The translations under genes were made by a program, and so were the position numbers. This document shows positions 1 through 6,823 of a DNA stretch of 8,874 nt, in pieces (positions within the stretch are counted from its first letter, which is position 1; the number at the start of each line of letters is the position of its first letter). The notes below the pieces were generated by a model. The model was not told where the DNA came from and made no database searches. It saw only the letters and a list, made by a program, of their open reading frames with translations. Source of the stretch: Bifidobacterium breve (GTDB lineage Bacteria; Actinomycetota; Acidimicrobiia; Acidimicrobiales; Ilumatobacteraceae); assembly GCA_945869715.1 (NCBI GenBank), contig CAMBPP010000054.1, forward strand, positions 1-8,874, in the 5' to 3' direction.

Positions 1-1212
1 ACGGTCAATATGGTGCACATCGGAAATGATGGTCTCGCCTTCAGCAACGAGCCCCGCAACAACCAACGCAGCACCTGCACGAATGTCGGGCGCACGCACT
101 GGAGCCCCTGAGAGTTTGATCTCGCCGCGCACTACTGCATGATGGCCGTCGGTGCGGATATTGGCGCCTAAGCGCTGCAGTTCATCAACATAACGGAAGC
201 GACCGGGGTACAAGTTTTCCGTCACGATGCCCACGCCATCGGCCACCGACAACATGGCAACAACAAGTGGCTTGTAGTCGGTTGCAATGCCGGGGTACGG
301 AAGCGTAACCACGTCGATACTTTTCAGTCGTTCAGGGCCAATAACCAAAATGCCATCGTGTTGTTCCACAAGAACAACGCCCATGTCGGTAAAGCGTGTG
401 AGCAACATTTCCATATGGCCGGCAATAGCACCGCGCACCACTACTTCACCGCCAGTAATTGCAGTTGCTGCAATGTATGTTGCGGCTTGAACGCGATCGG
501 CCACCACCGTGTGGTGCACTGCGCGTAATGTATTGCGTTCAACGCCGTGTACAACAAGTGTGGAACTGCCAATACCTTCAATGTCGGCGCCCATTGCCAC
601 CAACATGTTGCACAAGTCGCCAATTTCTGGTTCACGTGCTGCGTTTTCTATTGATGTAGAACCTTTGGAAAACACTGCAGCAGTAAGAAGATTTTCTGTT
701 GCGCCAACGCTGGGAAAATCGAGCGTGATGTTGGTGCCGTGCAAACGTTCTGCGCGGGCATAAATATCGCCGTGGCGCATTTCAAATTGCGCACCCATTT
801 CGGTGAGGCCACGCAAGTGCATGTCGATGGGGCGCGAACCGAAGTCGTCTCCACCCGGTAGTGCAATACGCACTTCCCCGAACCTGCCAAGTAGCGGGCC
901 GAGCACGTTGACACTTGCACGAATGCGTTCAACGAGTTCATAAGGAGCAAAGAGCTGCAAATTGCCGTTGTTTGCAATGTGCAACTCTTTGGTGTCGCGA
1001 CGATGCTCGATGACGAGACCAATAGACGACAACAATTCGCTCATGGTGGCGACGTCTTCAATATCGGGCACATTTGACAACACAAAGTTGCCATCAGCCA
1101 TGAGGCAAGCGGCCATGAGCTTCAGAACCGAGTTTTTGGCCCCGGGTACATCGACAGTGCCGCTTAATGGCGTACCGGGAGCCACCTTGATGCGTGCACC
1201 GTTTGACTTCAC
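1..1212 (-). CDS. murA: UDP-N-acetylglucosamine 1-carboxyvinyltransferase (MurA), 3' end cut by window
   Basis: MurA transfers enolpyruvate from PEP to UDP-GlcNAc, the first committed step of peptidoglycan precursor synthesis, in the cytoplasm. The reading frame gives 404 residues from a GTG start. Visible family signatures are GAKNSVLKLMAA near residues 24-35 (the Lys/Asn substrate-binding motif), RASVNVLGPLLGRFG around residues 98-112, the active-site loop PGGDDFGSRPID at 119-130, YPGIATD (with the general-base Asp) and DVHHIDR at the window edge. The last visible residue, Arg404, matches Arg397 of E. coli MurA (419 residues), so only about 20 C-terminal residues are missing. The catalytic Cys115 of E. 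coli is replaced by Asp122 here. The GAKNS and HHIDR motifs favour MurA over the related AroA. The GTG start is chosen because the N-terminus then fits the family and a CATACT box lies exactly 6 bases upstream, which suggests a leaderless mRNA. It is divergent from the MFS gene. Confidence 0.97.
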   Translation of the reverse strand, partial: MKSNGARIKVAPGTPLSGTVDVPGAKNSVLKLMAACLMADGNFVLSNVPDIEDVATMSELLSSIGLVIEHRRDTKELHIANNGNLQLFAPYELVERIRASVNVLGPLLGRFGEVRIALPGGDDFGSRPIDMHLRGLTEMGAQFEMRHGDIYARAERLHGTNITLDFPSVGATENLLTAAVFSKGSTSIENAAREPEIGDLCNMLVAMGADIEGIGSSTLVVHGVERNTLRAVHHTVVADRVQAATYIAATAITGGEVVVRGAIAGHMEMLLTRFTDMGVVLVEQHDGILVIGPERLKSIDVVTLPYPGIATDYKPLVVAMLSVADGVGIVTENLYPGRFRYVDELQRLGANIRTDGHHAVVRGEIKLSGAPVRAPDIRAGAALVVAGLVAEGETIISDVHHIDR

Positions 1213-1218
1213 TCTCTC

Positions 1219-1224
1219 AGTATG
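1219..1224 (-). promoter_or_regulatory. Putative -10 box of murA (leaderless)
   Basis: On the minus strand the hexamer CATACT matches TATACT at five of six positions. Six bases separate it from the murA GTG at 1212, which places the expected transcription start on the G of the start codon. No convincing -35 hexamer is visible, and there is no strong Shine-Dalgarno site (only GAGAGA immediately before the GTG). The assignment is pattern-based and has no experimental support. Confidence 0.45.
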
Positions 1225-1337
1225 CTCCCGCCGTGGAACGCACGCCGAACTTTTCCCACAAGTCACAGGCTCGTCGCTACTCATTCCAGCGCAAAATTGC
1301 CAGAAATAGCGCCGATTTCCCAAAATTAACCGAGTCC

Positions 1338-1343
1338 TACTGC
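1338..1343 (+). promoter_or_regulatory. Weak -10-like box before MFS gene
   Basis: TACTGC lies 6 bases before the GTG at 1350. It has the TA of the TANNNT pattern but lacks the final T. It is listed because the spacing equals that seen at murA and there is no Shine-Dalgarno site before this GTG. The evidence is weak. Confidence 0.2.
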
Positions 1344-1349
1344 ACTGTC

Positions 1350-2834
1350 GTGGAAGAAACTCCAGCCGCAGAACCACAGGAATTGTTGGCTGGTCGCCAC
1401 ATCTTTTTACAAAAAACAGGGCCGTGCGTTGAGTACAAACGGAGCGTTCATGTACCAGCCGACACGAACGCTGATGCAACAGAGCACACGGAATGGTCTC
1501 TTGATATTCCGTGGTTCGGCTGGATTTTCCGACCACTCATTGTGCGCCACATCAGACAACGTCACCACACAGACCGTCGTCCGTGGTGGGCGCCACCACA
1601 AACATTTACCGCTCACGAGACTCTTGTACTTGCCATGCTCGCCGCCGCATCAATGGTTGCTGCATTTATTAATACACTTTTTACGCAGACCGTTGCCTTT
1701 GCCGCTAACGAATTTGGTGTGACGACTACTGAGCAAGGTGTTGCTGCTGCAATAGTTCGCTTGGGCATTGTGCTTGCTATTCCACTTGCCGTATTGGGCG
1801 ACCGCATCGGGCGACAACGCATTGTGATTGCGCTTGCATTTATTACACCAGTTCTTGCTTCGCTCGGTGCACTTGCGCCTAACTTTGCCACCCTCGTTGC
1901 AACACAGAGCATTGCGCGACCCTTGGGTCTTGCACTCGACGTTGCCGTTCTTGTCATTGTGATTGAAGAGATGCCAAAGCACGGGCGCGCTTATGGCATT
2001 AGTGTTCTTGCACTCGCGAGTGGCTTTGGTGCCGGCTTCGCCGTGGCTGCACTTCCCCTTGCCGATCTCGGAACATCTACATGGCGCCTTGTTTATATGT
2101 TGGCTCTTGGATGGATCATTGTTGCAGTGAGTTTGCGACGCCGGCTCACCGAAACACCCAGGTTCATTGCCCATCGCACCGAACCACGGGCTTCTCGGCG
2201 CGAAACGTCGCGAAATACGGGCTATACCGCGCCGAGAACACTTTTGATGGTGGGGGCGGTGGCGTTTCTCGTCAATATCTTCGTGGCGACAGCTTCACTT
2301 TTCCAGAATCGCTATCTTCAAGATGTACGCCACTACTCGGCGGTCATGGTTGCGTTGTTCACTTTCTCTACGGCTACTCCAGGCGCGCTTGGTCTCATCA
2401 TTGGTGGAAAAATTGCCGATGCTAGTGGTCGGCGCCGCGTTGCTGCACTGTGCATACCGCTCGGTTCAGCGCTCATTGGAATGTCATTTATGTTGTCGTC
2501 TGTTGGCATGTGGATGAGCGCTATCGCTGGCGGCATTGTTGGCGCCATTGCCTACCCTGCACTTGCTGTGTACCGCGGCGAACTCTTTCCTACAGGCAAT
2601 CGTGCAACGTCATCGTTTCTCATTACCGTGGCTGCACTTTTGGGAGGAAGCATCGGCCTCGTAGGAGCAGGCTTACTCGTTGATAGCGGATGGTCTTATG
2701 GCGCTGTCATGCTTTCTTTTGCCAGCATTTCGCTCGTGGTGTCACTTTTAATTGTGAAATTTTATCCTGAAACAGCGCATAAAGATCTTGAGGAGCTAAA
2801 CCCACAAGATGCACACGTGCGTTTTGAGCGTTAG
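1350..2834 (+). CDS. Major facilitator superfamily transporter with long N-terminal cytoplasmic extension
   Basis: This is a predicted inner-membrane secondary transporter of 494 residues from the GTG start. The membrane part begins near residue 92 and shows about 12 hydrophobic segments. The cytoplasmic loop motif A appears as GDRIGRQR (150-157) and again, after the central hydrophilic loop (about 264-295), as GGKIADASGRRR (352-363), the two-fold arrangement of the MFS. ELFPTGNR (411-418) and the C-terminal PETAHKDLEELN (473-484) resemble the sugar-porter/metabolite-porter branch. The substrate cannot be read from sequence. The first ~90 residues are hydrophilic, with an amphipathic Trp/Arg-rich piece ending in RPWWAPP (77-83) just before the first helix. 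The start is uncertain: the frame is open back to 1194, where it overlaps murA, and no ribosome binding site marks any candidate. The GTG at 1350 is preferred because it clears murA and has a -10-like box at leaderless spacing. Transcription converges on the hydrolase gene downstream. Confidence 0.88.
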   Translation: MEETPAAEPQELLAGRHIFLQKTGPCVEYKRSVHVPADTNADATEHTEWSLDIPWFGWIFRPLIVRHIRQRHHTDRRPWWAPPQTFTAHETLVLAMLAAASMVAAFINTLFTQTVAFAANEFGVTTTEQGVAAAIVRLGIVLAIPLAVLGDRIGRQRIVIALAFITPVLASLGALAPNFATLVATQSIARPLGLALDVAVLVIVIEEMPKHGRAYGISVLALASGFGAGFAVAALPLADLGTSTWRLVYMLALGWIIVAVSLRRRLTETPRFIAHRTEPRASRRETSRNTGYTAPRTLLMVGAVAFLVNIFVATASLFQNRYLQDVRHYSAVMVALFTFSTATPGALGLIIGGKIADASGRRRVAALCIPLGSALIGMSFMLSSVGMWMSAIAGGIVGAIAYPALAVYRGELFPTGNRATSSFLITVAALLGGSIGLVGAGLLVDSGWSYGAVMLSFASISLVVSLLIVKFYPETAHKDLEELNPQDAHVRFER

Positions 2835-2847
2835 CAACAACTAGCGC
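2828..2847. terminator. Small hairpin spanning the convergent stop codons
   Basis: GCGTTAG (2828-2834) and CTAGCGC (2841-2847) form a 7-bp stem with one G-U pair around a CAACAA loop. Both arms contain a TAG stop codon, one for each convergent gene. On the plus strand four T residues follow at 2850-2853. On the minus strand no T run follows. It may act as a weak terminator for the MFS transcript or as a 3'-end stabiliser, but the stem is short. Confidence 0.35.
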
Positions 2848-3452
2848 AGGTTTTGACACCACTCACGAACTACCTCGGCAATTTCTGCATCTTTACCTTT
2901 GAGATCGTGTCGGCCTTTTTCAATGAAGTGCATTGTGACATCACTAGGAATTTTTTTGACGTACTTTTTTAATTCTGCAGGTGAACCAAAGGGGTCGTTG
3001 GTTCCATGCACAAATAGAACAGGTACCGAAATGCGCGACAAGTGCGCAATGCGCAACTTTTCAGGATGTGCTGGTGGGTGCAAGGGATACGAAATGAGCA
3101 CAAGCCCACGCACTTTTAACGGGTCACCAAACACTGGTGGCTCTCCCTTTTTTGCTGTGCCGGTATCGCCAGCAGCAGCCATCAAGCACATGCGCCCACC
3201 CATTGAACGCCCGCCAATAACAAGTGACGACGTACGCACACCGCTTGCTTTGGCAAATGTCTGAACCTCATCGCGCACGCACTTTAATAACACCGGTGCG
3301 CGATCGGGGGCACGCTTGCCTGCCCGGCGGTAGAGAAAGTCGAAGCGCGCAACCGGTACGGGCTGCATTAACTCTTCAATAGCAATGAGTGATGAATGGT
3401 CTGCGCTACTTCCCGCACCGGGGAACAACACCAACCCCTTTGCGCCACTCAC
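2841..3452 (-). CDS. Small alpha/beta hydrolase (TEX30/KANSL3-like, COG3571 type)
   Basis: This is a 203-residue cytoplasmic alpha/beta-hydrolase-fold protein with no signal peptide. The likely oxyanion segment is LVLFPGAGSSADH (7-19). The nucleophile elbow GGRSMGGR gives Ser83, HGTNDPFG gives the acid Asp153, and GRHDL gives His182, so a full catalytic triad is present in the usual order. The length and the GGRSMGGRM elbow fit the small predicted hydrolases related to dienelactone hydrolase and to the TEX30/KANSL3 domain, whose substrates are mostly unknown. The start is GTG, which shares 4 bases with the TGA of the J-domain gene upstream (GTGA overlap). There is no Shine-Dalgarno site, so translation probably depends on coupling to the upstream gene. 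It is the last gene of the minus-strand cluster and converges on the MFS gene with a 6-bp gap. The fold and triad are clear; the substrate is unknown. Confidence 0.9.
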   Translation of the reverse strand: MSGAKGLVLFPGAGSSADHSSLIAIEELMQPVPVARFDFLYRRAGKRAPDRAPVLLKCVRDEVQTFAKASGVRTSSLVIGGRSMGGRMCLMAAAGDTGTAKKGEPPVFGDPLKVRGLVLISYPLHPPAHPEKLRIAHLSRISVPVLFVHGTNDPFGSPAELKKYVKKIPSDVTMHFIEKGRHDLKGKDAEIAEVVREWCQNLR

Positions 3453-4147
3453 GACTGCTGGCTCAAAATGCGCCGCGCTTCACTGAGGTCGGCAATGGCT
3501 CTACTTGCATCGCGTTCACTTGCACCATGGTCTGGGTGCACACTGCGCAACATTTCACGAAAGCGTGAGCTGACTTCTTTTTTATTTGGCTTCACCGTGC
3601 CAGGTGGGAAGCACAAAATTTCTAGAGCCCACGCCCGCGGGTCGGAAATTGCGGTAATAGACGACGCGTTGCTGCCTGCCAAATACGAAATGAATGACGC
3701 ACCAAATGGGCCGCGCCAAGTCATTGCACGGCGCATCATTGGCCCCAGCGCACGCCGCGTTTCTGCGTTTAACCGCTCGAGTGCATAAATAGAACCCAGC
3801 ACTTGTTGCAGTGGCGAACCACCCTCAGCAAAGACGAACTCTGCGGTGTCTTCCACCGCGATGAGTTGATGCCGGCTCATGGCAAGACCATGGCGGTCGG
3901 ATTGGAAACGATGACGCAAGCGCGGCTGCACGATGCGTTCTCCACGTTCTACCTGCAGGCTTAGGCGATGAATATCGGGGTGCATTTCCTCATCTACGTC
4001 AAACAGATGTCGTGCAACCACCGCTCCCAGCAAAATGCCACCGAAACCTGGTGCTGGGTCGGCAGGTAATACCAAATGACCCAACGACACCCGCCGAGTG
4101 GGAGCAATTGGCCGCGAGTGCCAGATTTCTAATTCGGCAAGAATCAT
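3449..4147 (-). CDS. Uncharacterised protein with C-terminal J-domain
   Basis: This is a 232-residue soluble protein. The last ~60 residues resemble a J-domain: a helix-I-like segment ALEILCFPPG (174-183), a basic helix II with RFREMLRSV, the signature HPD at 204-206, and a final helix around 213-230. In known J-domain proteins HPD triggers the ATPase of DnaK/Hsp70, so this protein may recruit DnaK. The first ~170 residues match no domain I can name; they contain LGHLVLPADPAPGFGGILLG (22-41) and are rich in Arg and His. There is no zinc-finger or Gly/Phe region, so it is not DnaJ itself. The ATG at 4147 lies 23 bp after the stop of the repeat-protein gene, without a clear Shine-Dalgarno site. 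Its TGA overlaps the GTG of the hydrolase gene. The J-domain call is good; the overall function is unknown. Confidence 0.85.
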   Translation of the reverse strand: MILAELEIWHSRPIAPTRRVSLGHLVLPADPAPGFGGILLGAVVARHLFDVDEEMHPDIHRLSLQVERGERIVQPRLRHRFQSDRHGLAMSRHQLIAVEDTAEFVFAEGGSPLQQVLGSIYALERLNAETRRALGPMMRRAMTWRGPFGASFISYLAGSNASSITAISDPRAWALEILCFPPGTVKPNKKEVSSRFREMLRSVHPDHGASERDASRAIADLSEARRILSQQS

Positions 4148-4170
4148 CGAGAGTGCACGCTACTTGCGAC

Positions 4171-4962
4171 TCAGACGTGAGGGCGTAACGTAACAAACAA
4201 TCGTTGCGCAATTTCTTGTGCTGCTTGTTCATCGGGGAAATCGTTGCCGGCAAGTGCGTCGGCAAGTTGGTCGGCCATCTCCGATGCTTGACGCCACACA
4301 GGAACGGGTACACCAAAGGGAACTCCCCCACCCTCGATGTCGTCAAGAACACGCACCAAAATACCAAGACCATTAGCATCGAGTGGGTCACGTTGTAAAC
4401 GTTCTGCTGCAAGAAACATTTGCGTGAGCGATTCACCAGAGACACTGGAGTCGCCAGCAGAAATGGTTCCTTGCCCCGAACCCGGGTTGCGTGCAGAGTC
4501 AACAATGGTGACATCGCCAGCTTCTACTGCATCGAGCAGGTCGTCAACTGCATCTTCTAGTTCAGTGAGCGTGACGAGCAATGCGCCTTCCCAGCGGTAC
4601 GGAATATCGGATGCAACAAGTAATTCCGTAAGACGCGAACGTTCACCCATCGACCAATCGTCAAGTTCATACTCGGTAATTTCCTCGTCGGTTGCTTCAT
4701 TCAATTGCAAACGACGCGATTCACGCTGTGCCGAGTTTCCTTCTTCGGTACCTACGCCAAGTTTCTGTTCGAGAGCGTCGAGCATTTCATCGGCGGCATC
4801 TTCAAGCTCGCTGGGAACAACCACTTCATCGCCCACCCACGCGTGTGGAACTTCGGCATCGGCAAACATTTCTGCAACAGCAGCTCGCTGGTCGATGCTC
4901 CAGTCGGACAGGTCGTAATGGACACTCTCGGCATCGGGGTCAAGTGGGTTCCATTCAGACAT
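4171..4962 (-). CDS. Acidic uncharacterised protein with two copies of a ~52-residue unit
   Basis: This is a 263-residue protein I do not recognise. It contains two homologous units at residues 14-65 and 96-147. They align without gaps and share about 21 of 52 positions: a YxLxDWS start, a central P..W.G, and a strongly conserved ELEDA.D..LDA.E helix at the end. A linker rich in charged residues (66-95) separates them, a Gly/Ser-rich linker follows (about 158-178), and a C-terminal helical part (179-263) contains QMFLAAERLQRDPLDA. The protein is very acidic and has no signal peptide or membrane segment, so it should be cytoplasmic. The pattern of an alpha-beta unit ending in an acidic helix loosely recalls DUF2007-type small domains, but I cannot assign a family. 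The ATG lies only 9 bp after the stop of the peptidase gene, so the two are almost certainly co-transcribed. Confidence 0.85.
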   Translation of the reverse strand: MSEWNPLDPDAESVHYDLSDWSIDQRAAVAEMFADAEVPHAWVGDEVVVPSELEDAADEMLDALEQKLGVGTEEGNSAQRESRRLQLNEATDEEITEYELDDWSMGERSRLTELLVASDIPYRWEGALLVTLTELEDAVDDLLDAVEAGDVTIVDSARNPGSGQGTISAGDSSVSGESLTQMFLAAERLQRDPLDANGLGILVRVLDDIEGGGVPFGVPVPVWRQASEMADQLADALAGNDFPDEQAAQEIAQRLFVTLRPHV

Positions 4963-4971
4963 AACTGCACG

Positions 4972-6786
4972 TTACAACGTAAAGATGAACTCACCAATCA
5001 GTTCGTATTCACGCAGCTGATTGTGGCGCAAGCGAATACCGTGTCCTTCGCCTTCCATGATGTGCAAAGCAACACTTCCACCAGCTTTACGCAAAGACTG
5101 AGCAAGTGTGATGCTGTGATTCATTGGTACTGAAGTGTCGAGATCGCCATGTAATAGCAGCACTTTTACCTGCGCCAATGTCTCCACTTTGCTCAACGGT
5201 GAGCGTTCGGCGTAGAGCGTTTCATTCTCGGGTGAATCACCCACCAAGACGGCAATGGAATGTTGCTCATAGTGCCATGAATGCTCTGCTGAATCGGCAA
5301 GGTCGACAACCGGATACAGAGCAATGACTCCTGCACAAATATCTGGTGCCGAACCAGCTGCATTTAACGCAGCAAAACCACCTGCAGAACCGCCCATCAA
5401 AAAAGTGTTCTTGGGCGTTGCCCAACCGTTGTGATGTGCATGTTGCACTGCAGCAATGAGATCGGCAGTATCGAACTCACCCCAATGACCATTGAGCGAT
5501 TGTTGAAAGTTGCGCCCATGGCCCGATGTTCCACGGTGATCCACAATCATCACCCGCACTCCACGACCTACCCAATATGCAACACGCGCCATGAAAGTAA
5601 CCTGCCACTGATCGGTTGGCCCGCCATGCACCCACACAATGAGTGGTTGCTCGGCAGACAAATTGTCTGCGGGAGAATACAAGCGATACGGAATGTTGTA
5701 AGTCCCACACTCCACTTTTCCTAGCGTTGGTTCTACCAACTCATACTGCGACCACGTACCGCCAGCACTTTCTACTTCACTAGTTGCCAACACTTCTCGC
5801 TCGAAAGTTGTTGGAGAGTAACGCACTACTTGCGTTGGAGTCACCGCACCCGTGCGCAAAGCCAATATGCCCGCGCTGCTCCACTGCAACGAGCCATGTA
5901 CTGCTCGCCCAATAGAGCGCAGCTCGCCTGTTGCTGTACTCACTACAACGAGATCGCCAAAACCTTCAAGGTTGCGCGCAACAGCAATCTCTGTTCCGTC
6001 GGGCGACCAACACCACGTATGTGACCCCATTCCCCATTGCGGGTTGCCACATTCCACTTGCTCTCCCGCGGGCAGAAGTGCTTCGAGTTCACCTGCAACA
6101 ACTCGATATGGCTGGAGCCATCCGTTGATGTCACTCAACACTCCCATTTCACCTTGTGCAGAAAATTGTACCTGTTGAAACGACACACCGGGGCGATGCA
6201 ACAACACATGTGCTTCGCGATGCGCAATATGTGCAGACCAAATTTCCGATTCATCCCATGGCATGTGCGGCTGTGACCATGCTTGCCAATACAACTCGTC
6301 ACCATTCCACACCGGGTTGAATACAAAGGCATGTGGTTGCGCAATGACATGCTCTTCACCAGTTGCGCGATGTACCACAACGAGCTCGCACAAGTTCTGT
6401 ACACATGCCACCCACTCACCATTTGGCGAGATGGCAACCCCGAATCGAGAGGCGGCAATAGGCGCTTGCGTGTCAACGCGACATGCACTTGTTGCCCCAG
6501 GTGCGGCTTCCCAAAGCCCTCCTGTTTTTGCTGTGTATACGATGCCGCTGGCATCGGGCAGCCACTGGAAACATCCACCTCCAAAACCACGAGTCACACT
6601 CGGCGCTGGCTCGAGTTGCCACAGCTCTTCAGTGCCCTCTGGCACGCCATGTGTGCGCAGTTCACCTTTTCCCTGTTGACTTGCCCCAAACACCAGTACA
6701 TCGCCCCGAGGGCTTACTTGAGGCTCAGAAAGGTCTCGGGAATCGAGACAACGCTCAAGGGGAACAGCAGGAATCTTCACGGGCAT
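4972..6786 (-). CDS. S9 family peptidase (prolyl oligopeptidase / acylaminoacyl-peptidase-like)
   Basis: This is a 604-residue serine peptidase, predicted to be cytoplasmic (no signal peptide). Residues 1 to about 350 contain repeated beta-propeller-like blades with SP.G and WSPDGTEIAVA-type motifs (for example 259-270). The C-terminal catalytic domain starts near 360. HGGP (387-390) supplies the oxyanion hole, GGSAGG gives nucleophile Ser467, HGDLDTSVP gives Asp550, and EGEGHG gives His582. In known S9 enzymes the propeller limits access to short peptides. The size fits the S9C/acylaminoacyl-peptidase-like group better than classic 700-residue prolyl oligopeptidase. The frame is open far upstream, to 7209, but that part is antisense to glpX and is Ser/Thr-rich nonsense. 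The ATG at 6786 gives the natural family N-terminus (PLERCLDSRDLSEPQVSPRGD). It has no Shine-Dalgarno site but a TACCCT box 7 bases upstream. It is the first gene of the four-gene minus-strand cluster. Confidence 0.94.
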   Translation of the reverse strand: MPVKIPAVPLERCLDSRDLSEPQVSPRGDVLVFGASQQGKGELRTHGVPEGTEELWQLEPAPSVTRGFGGGCFQWLPDASGIVYTAKTGGLWEAAPGATSACRVDTQAPIAASRFGVAISPNGEWVACVQNLCELVVVHRATGEEHVIAQPHAFVFNPVWNGDELYWQAWSQPHMPWDESEIWSAHIAHREAHVLLHRPGVSFQQVQFSAQGEMGVLSDINGWLQPYRVVAGELEALLPAGEQVECGNPQWGMGSHTWCWSPDGTEIAVARNLEGFGDLVVVSTATGELRSIGRAVHGSLQWSSAGILALRTGAVTPTQVVRYSPTTFEREVLATSEVESAGGTWSQYELVEPTLGKVECGTYNIPYRLYSPADNLSAEQPLIVWVHGGPTDQWQVTFMARVAYWVGRGVRVMIVDHRGTSGHGRNFQQSLNGHWGEFDTADLIAAVQHAHHNGWATPKNTFLMGGSAGGFAALNAAGSAPDICAGVIALYPVVDLADSAEHSWHYEQHSIAVLVGDSPENETLYAERSPLSKVETLAQVKVLLLHGDLDTSVPMNHSITLAQSLRKAGGSVALHIMEGEGHGIRLRHNQLREYELIGEFIFTL

Positions 6787-6793
6787 TAGCCCG

Positions 6794-6799
6794 AGGGTA
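6794..6799 (-). promoter_or_regulatory. Putative -10 box of S9 peptidase cluster (leaderless)
   Basis: On the minus strand TACCCT fits TANNNT and lies 7 bases before the ATG at 6786. No Shine-Dalgarno sequence precedes the ATG, so the mRNA may start at or next to the start codon. It would drive the whole four-gene cluster. No good -35 hexamer is visible at the usual spacing, where the position falls on the glpX start. Confidence 0.4.
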
Positions 6800-6809
6800 T
6801 CGCCGGCAC

Positions 6810-6815
6810 TACGGT
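6810..6815 (+). promoter_or_regulatory. Putative -10 box of glpX
   Basis: TACGGT fits TANNNT and lies 5 bases before a GTG (6821) and 8 bases before the ATG (6824). A G-run (6817-6821) sits between the box and the ATG, but it is too close to the ATG to be a good ribosome binding site. Leaderless initiation is therefore the likelier mode. The -35 region would fall beside the start of the divergent peptidase gene. Confidence 0.38.
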
Positions 6816-6823
6816 AGGGGGTG

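Larger units (their letters stand above)
1213..1349. other. Divergent intergenic region between murA and MFS gene
   Basis: These 137 bases separate the divergent starts of murA and the MFS transporter. They remain open in the MFS frame back to position 1194. That upstream translation overlaps the murA start, and its translation is rich in Arg, Ser and His with no transporter character, so I treat it as non-coding. It should hold both promoters: a murA -10 candidate lies at its left end and a weaker MFS candidate at its right end. I see no clear operator palindrome, riboswitch or terminator. Confidence 0.5.

Noticed and set aside
1..1212. Possible AroA (EPSP synthase) instead of MurA
   Set aside because: The two share a fold, but the GAKNSVLK, SRPIDMHL and DVHHIDR motifs are those of MurA.
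1194..1349. Upstream extension of the MFS reading frame to an ATG at 1194
   Set aside because: It overlaps the start of murA on the other strand, removes room for either promoter, and its translation has no transporter-like character.
1650..2174. Open frames on the minus strand inside the MFS gene
   Set aside because: They are antisense shadows with unnatural composition (many Cys, Asn and His), with no start signal and no recognisable domain.
4337..4918. A 193-codon open frame on the plus strand, very rich in Ser
   Set aside because: It is exactly antisense to the acidic repeat protein. The Ser richness mirrors the Asp/Glu/Leu codons of the real gene, and there is no start signal.
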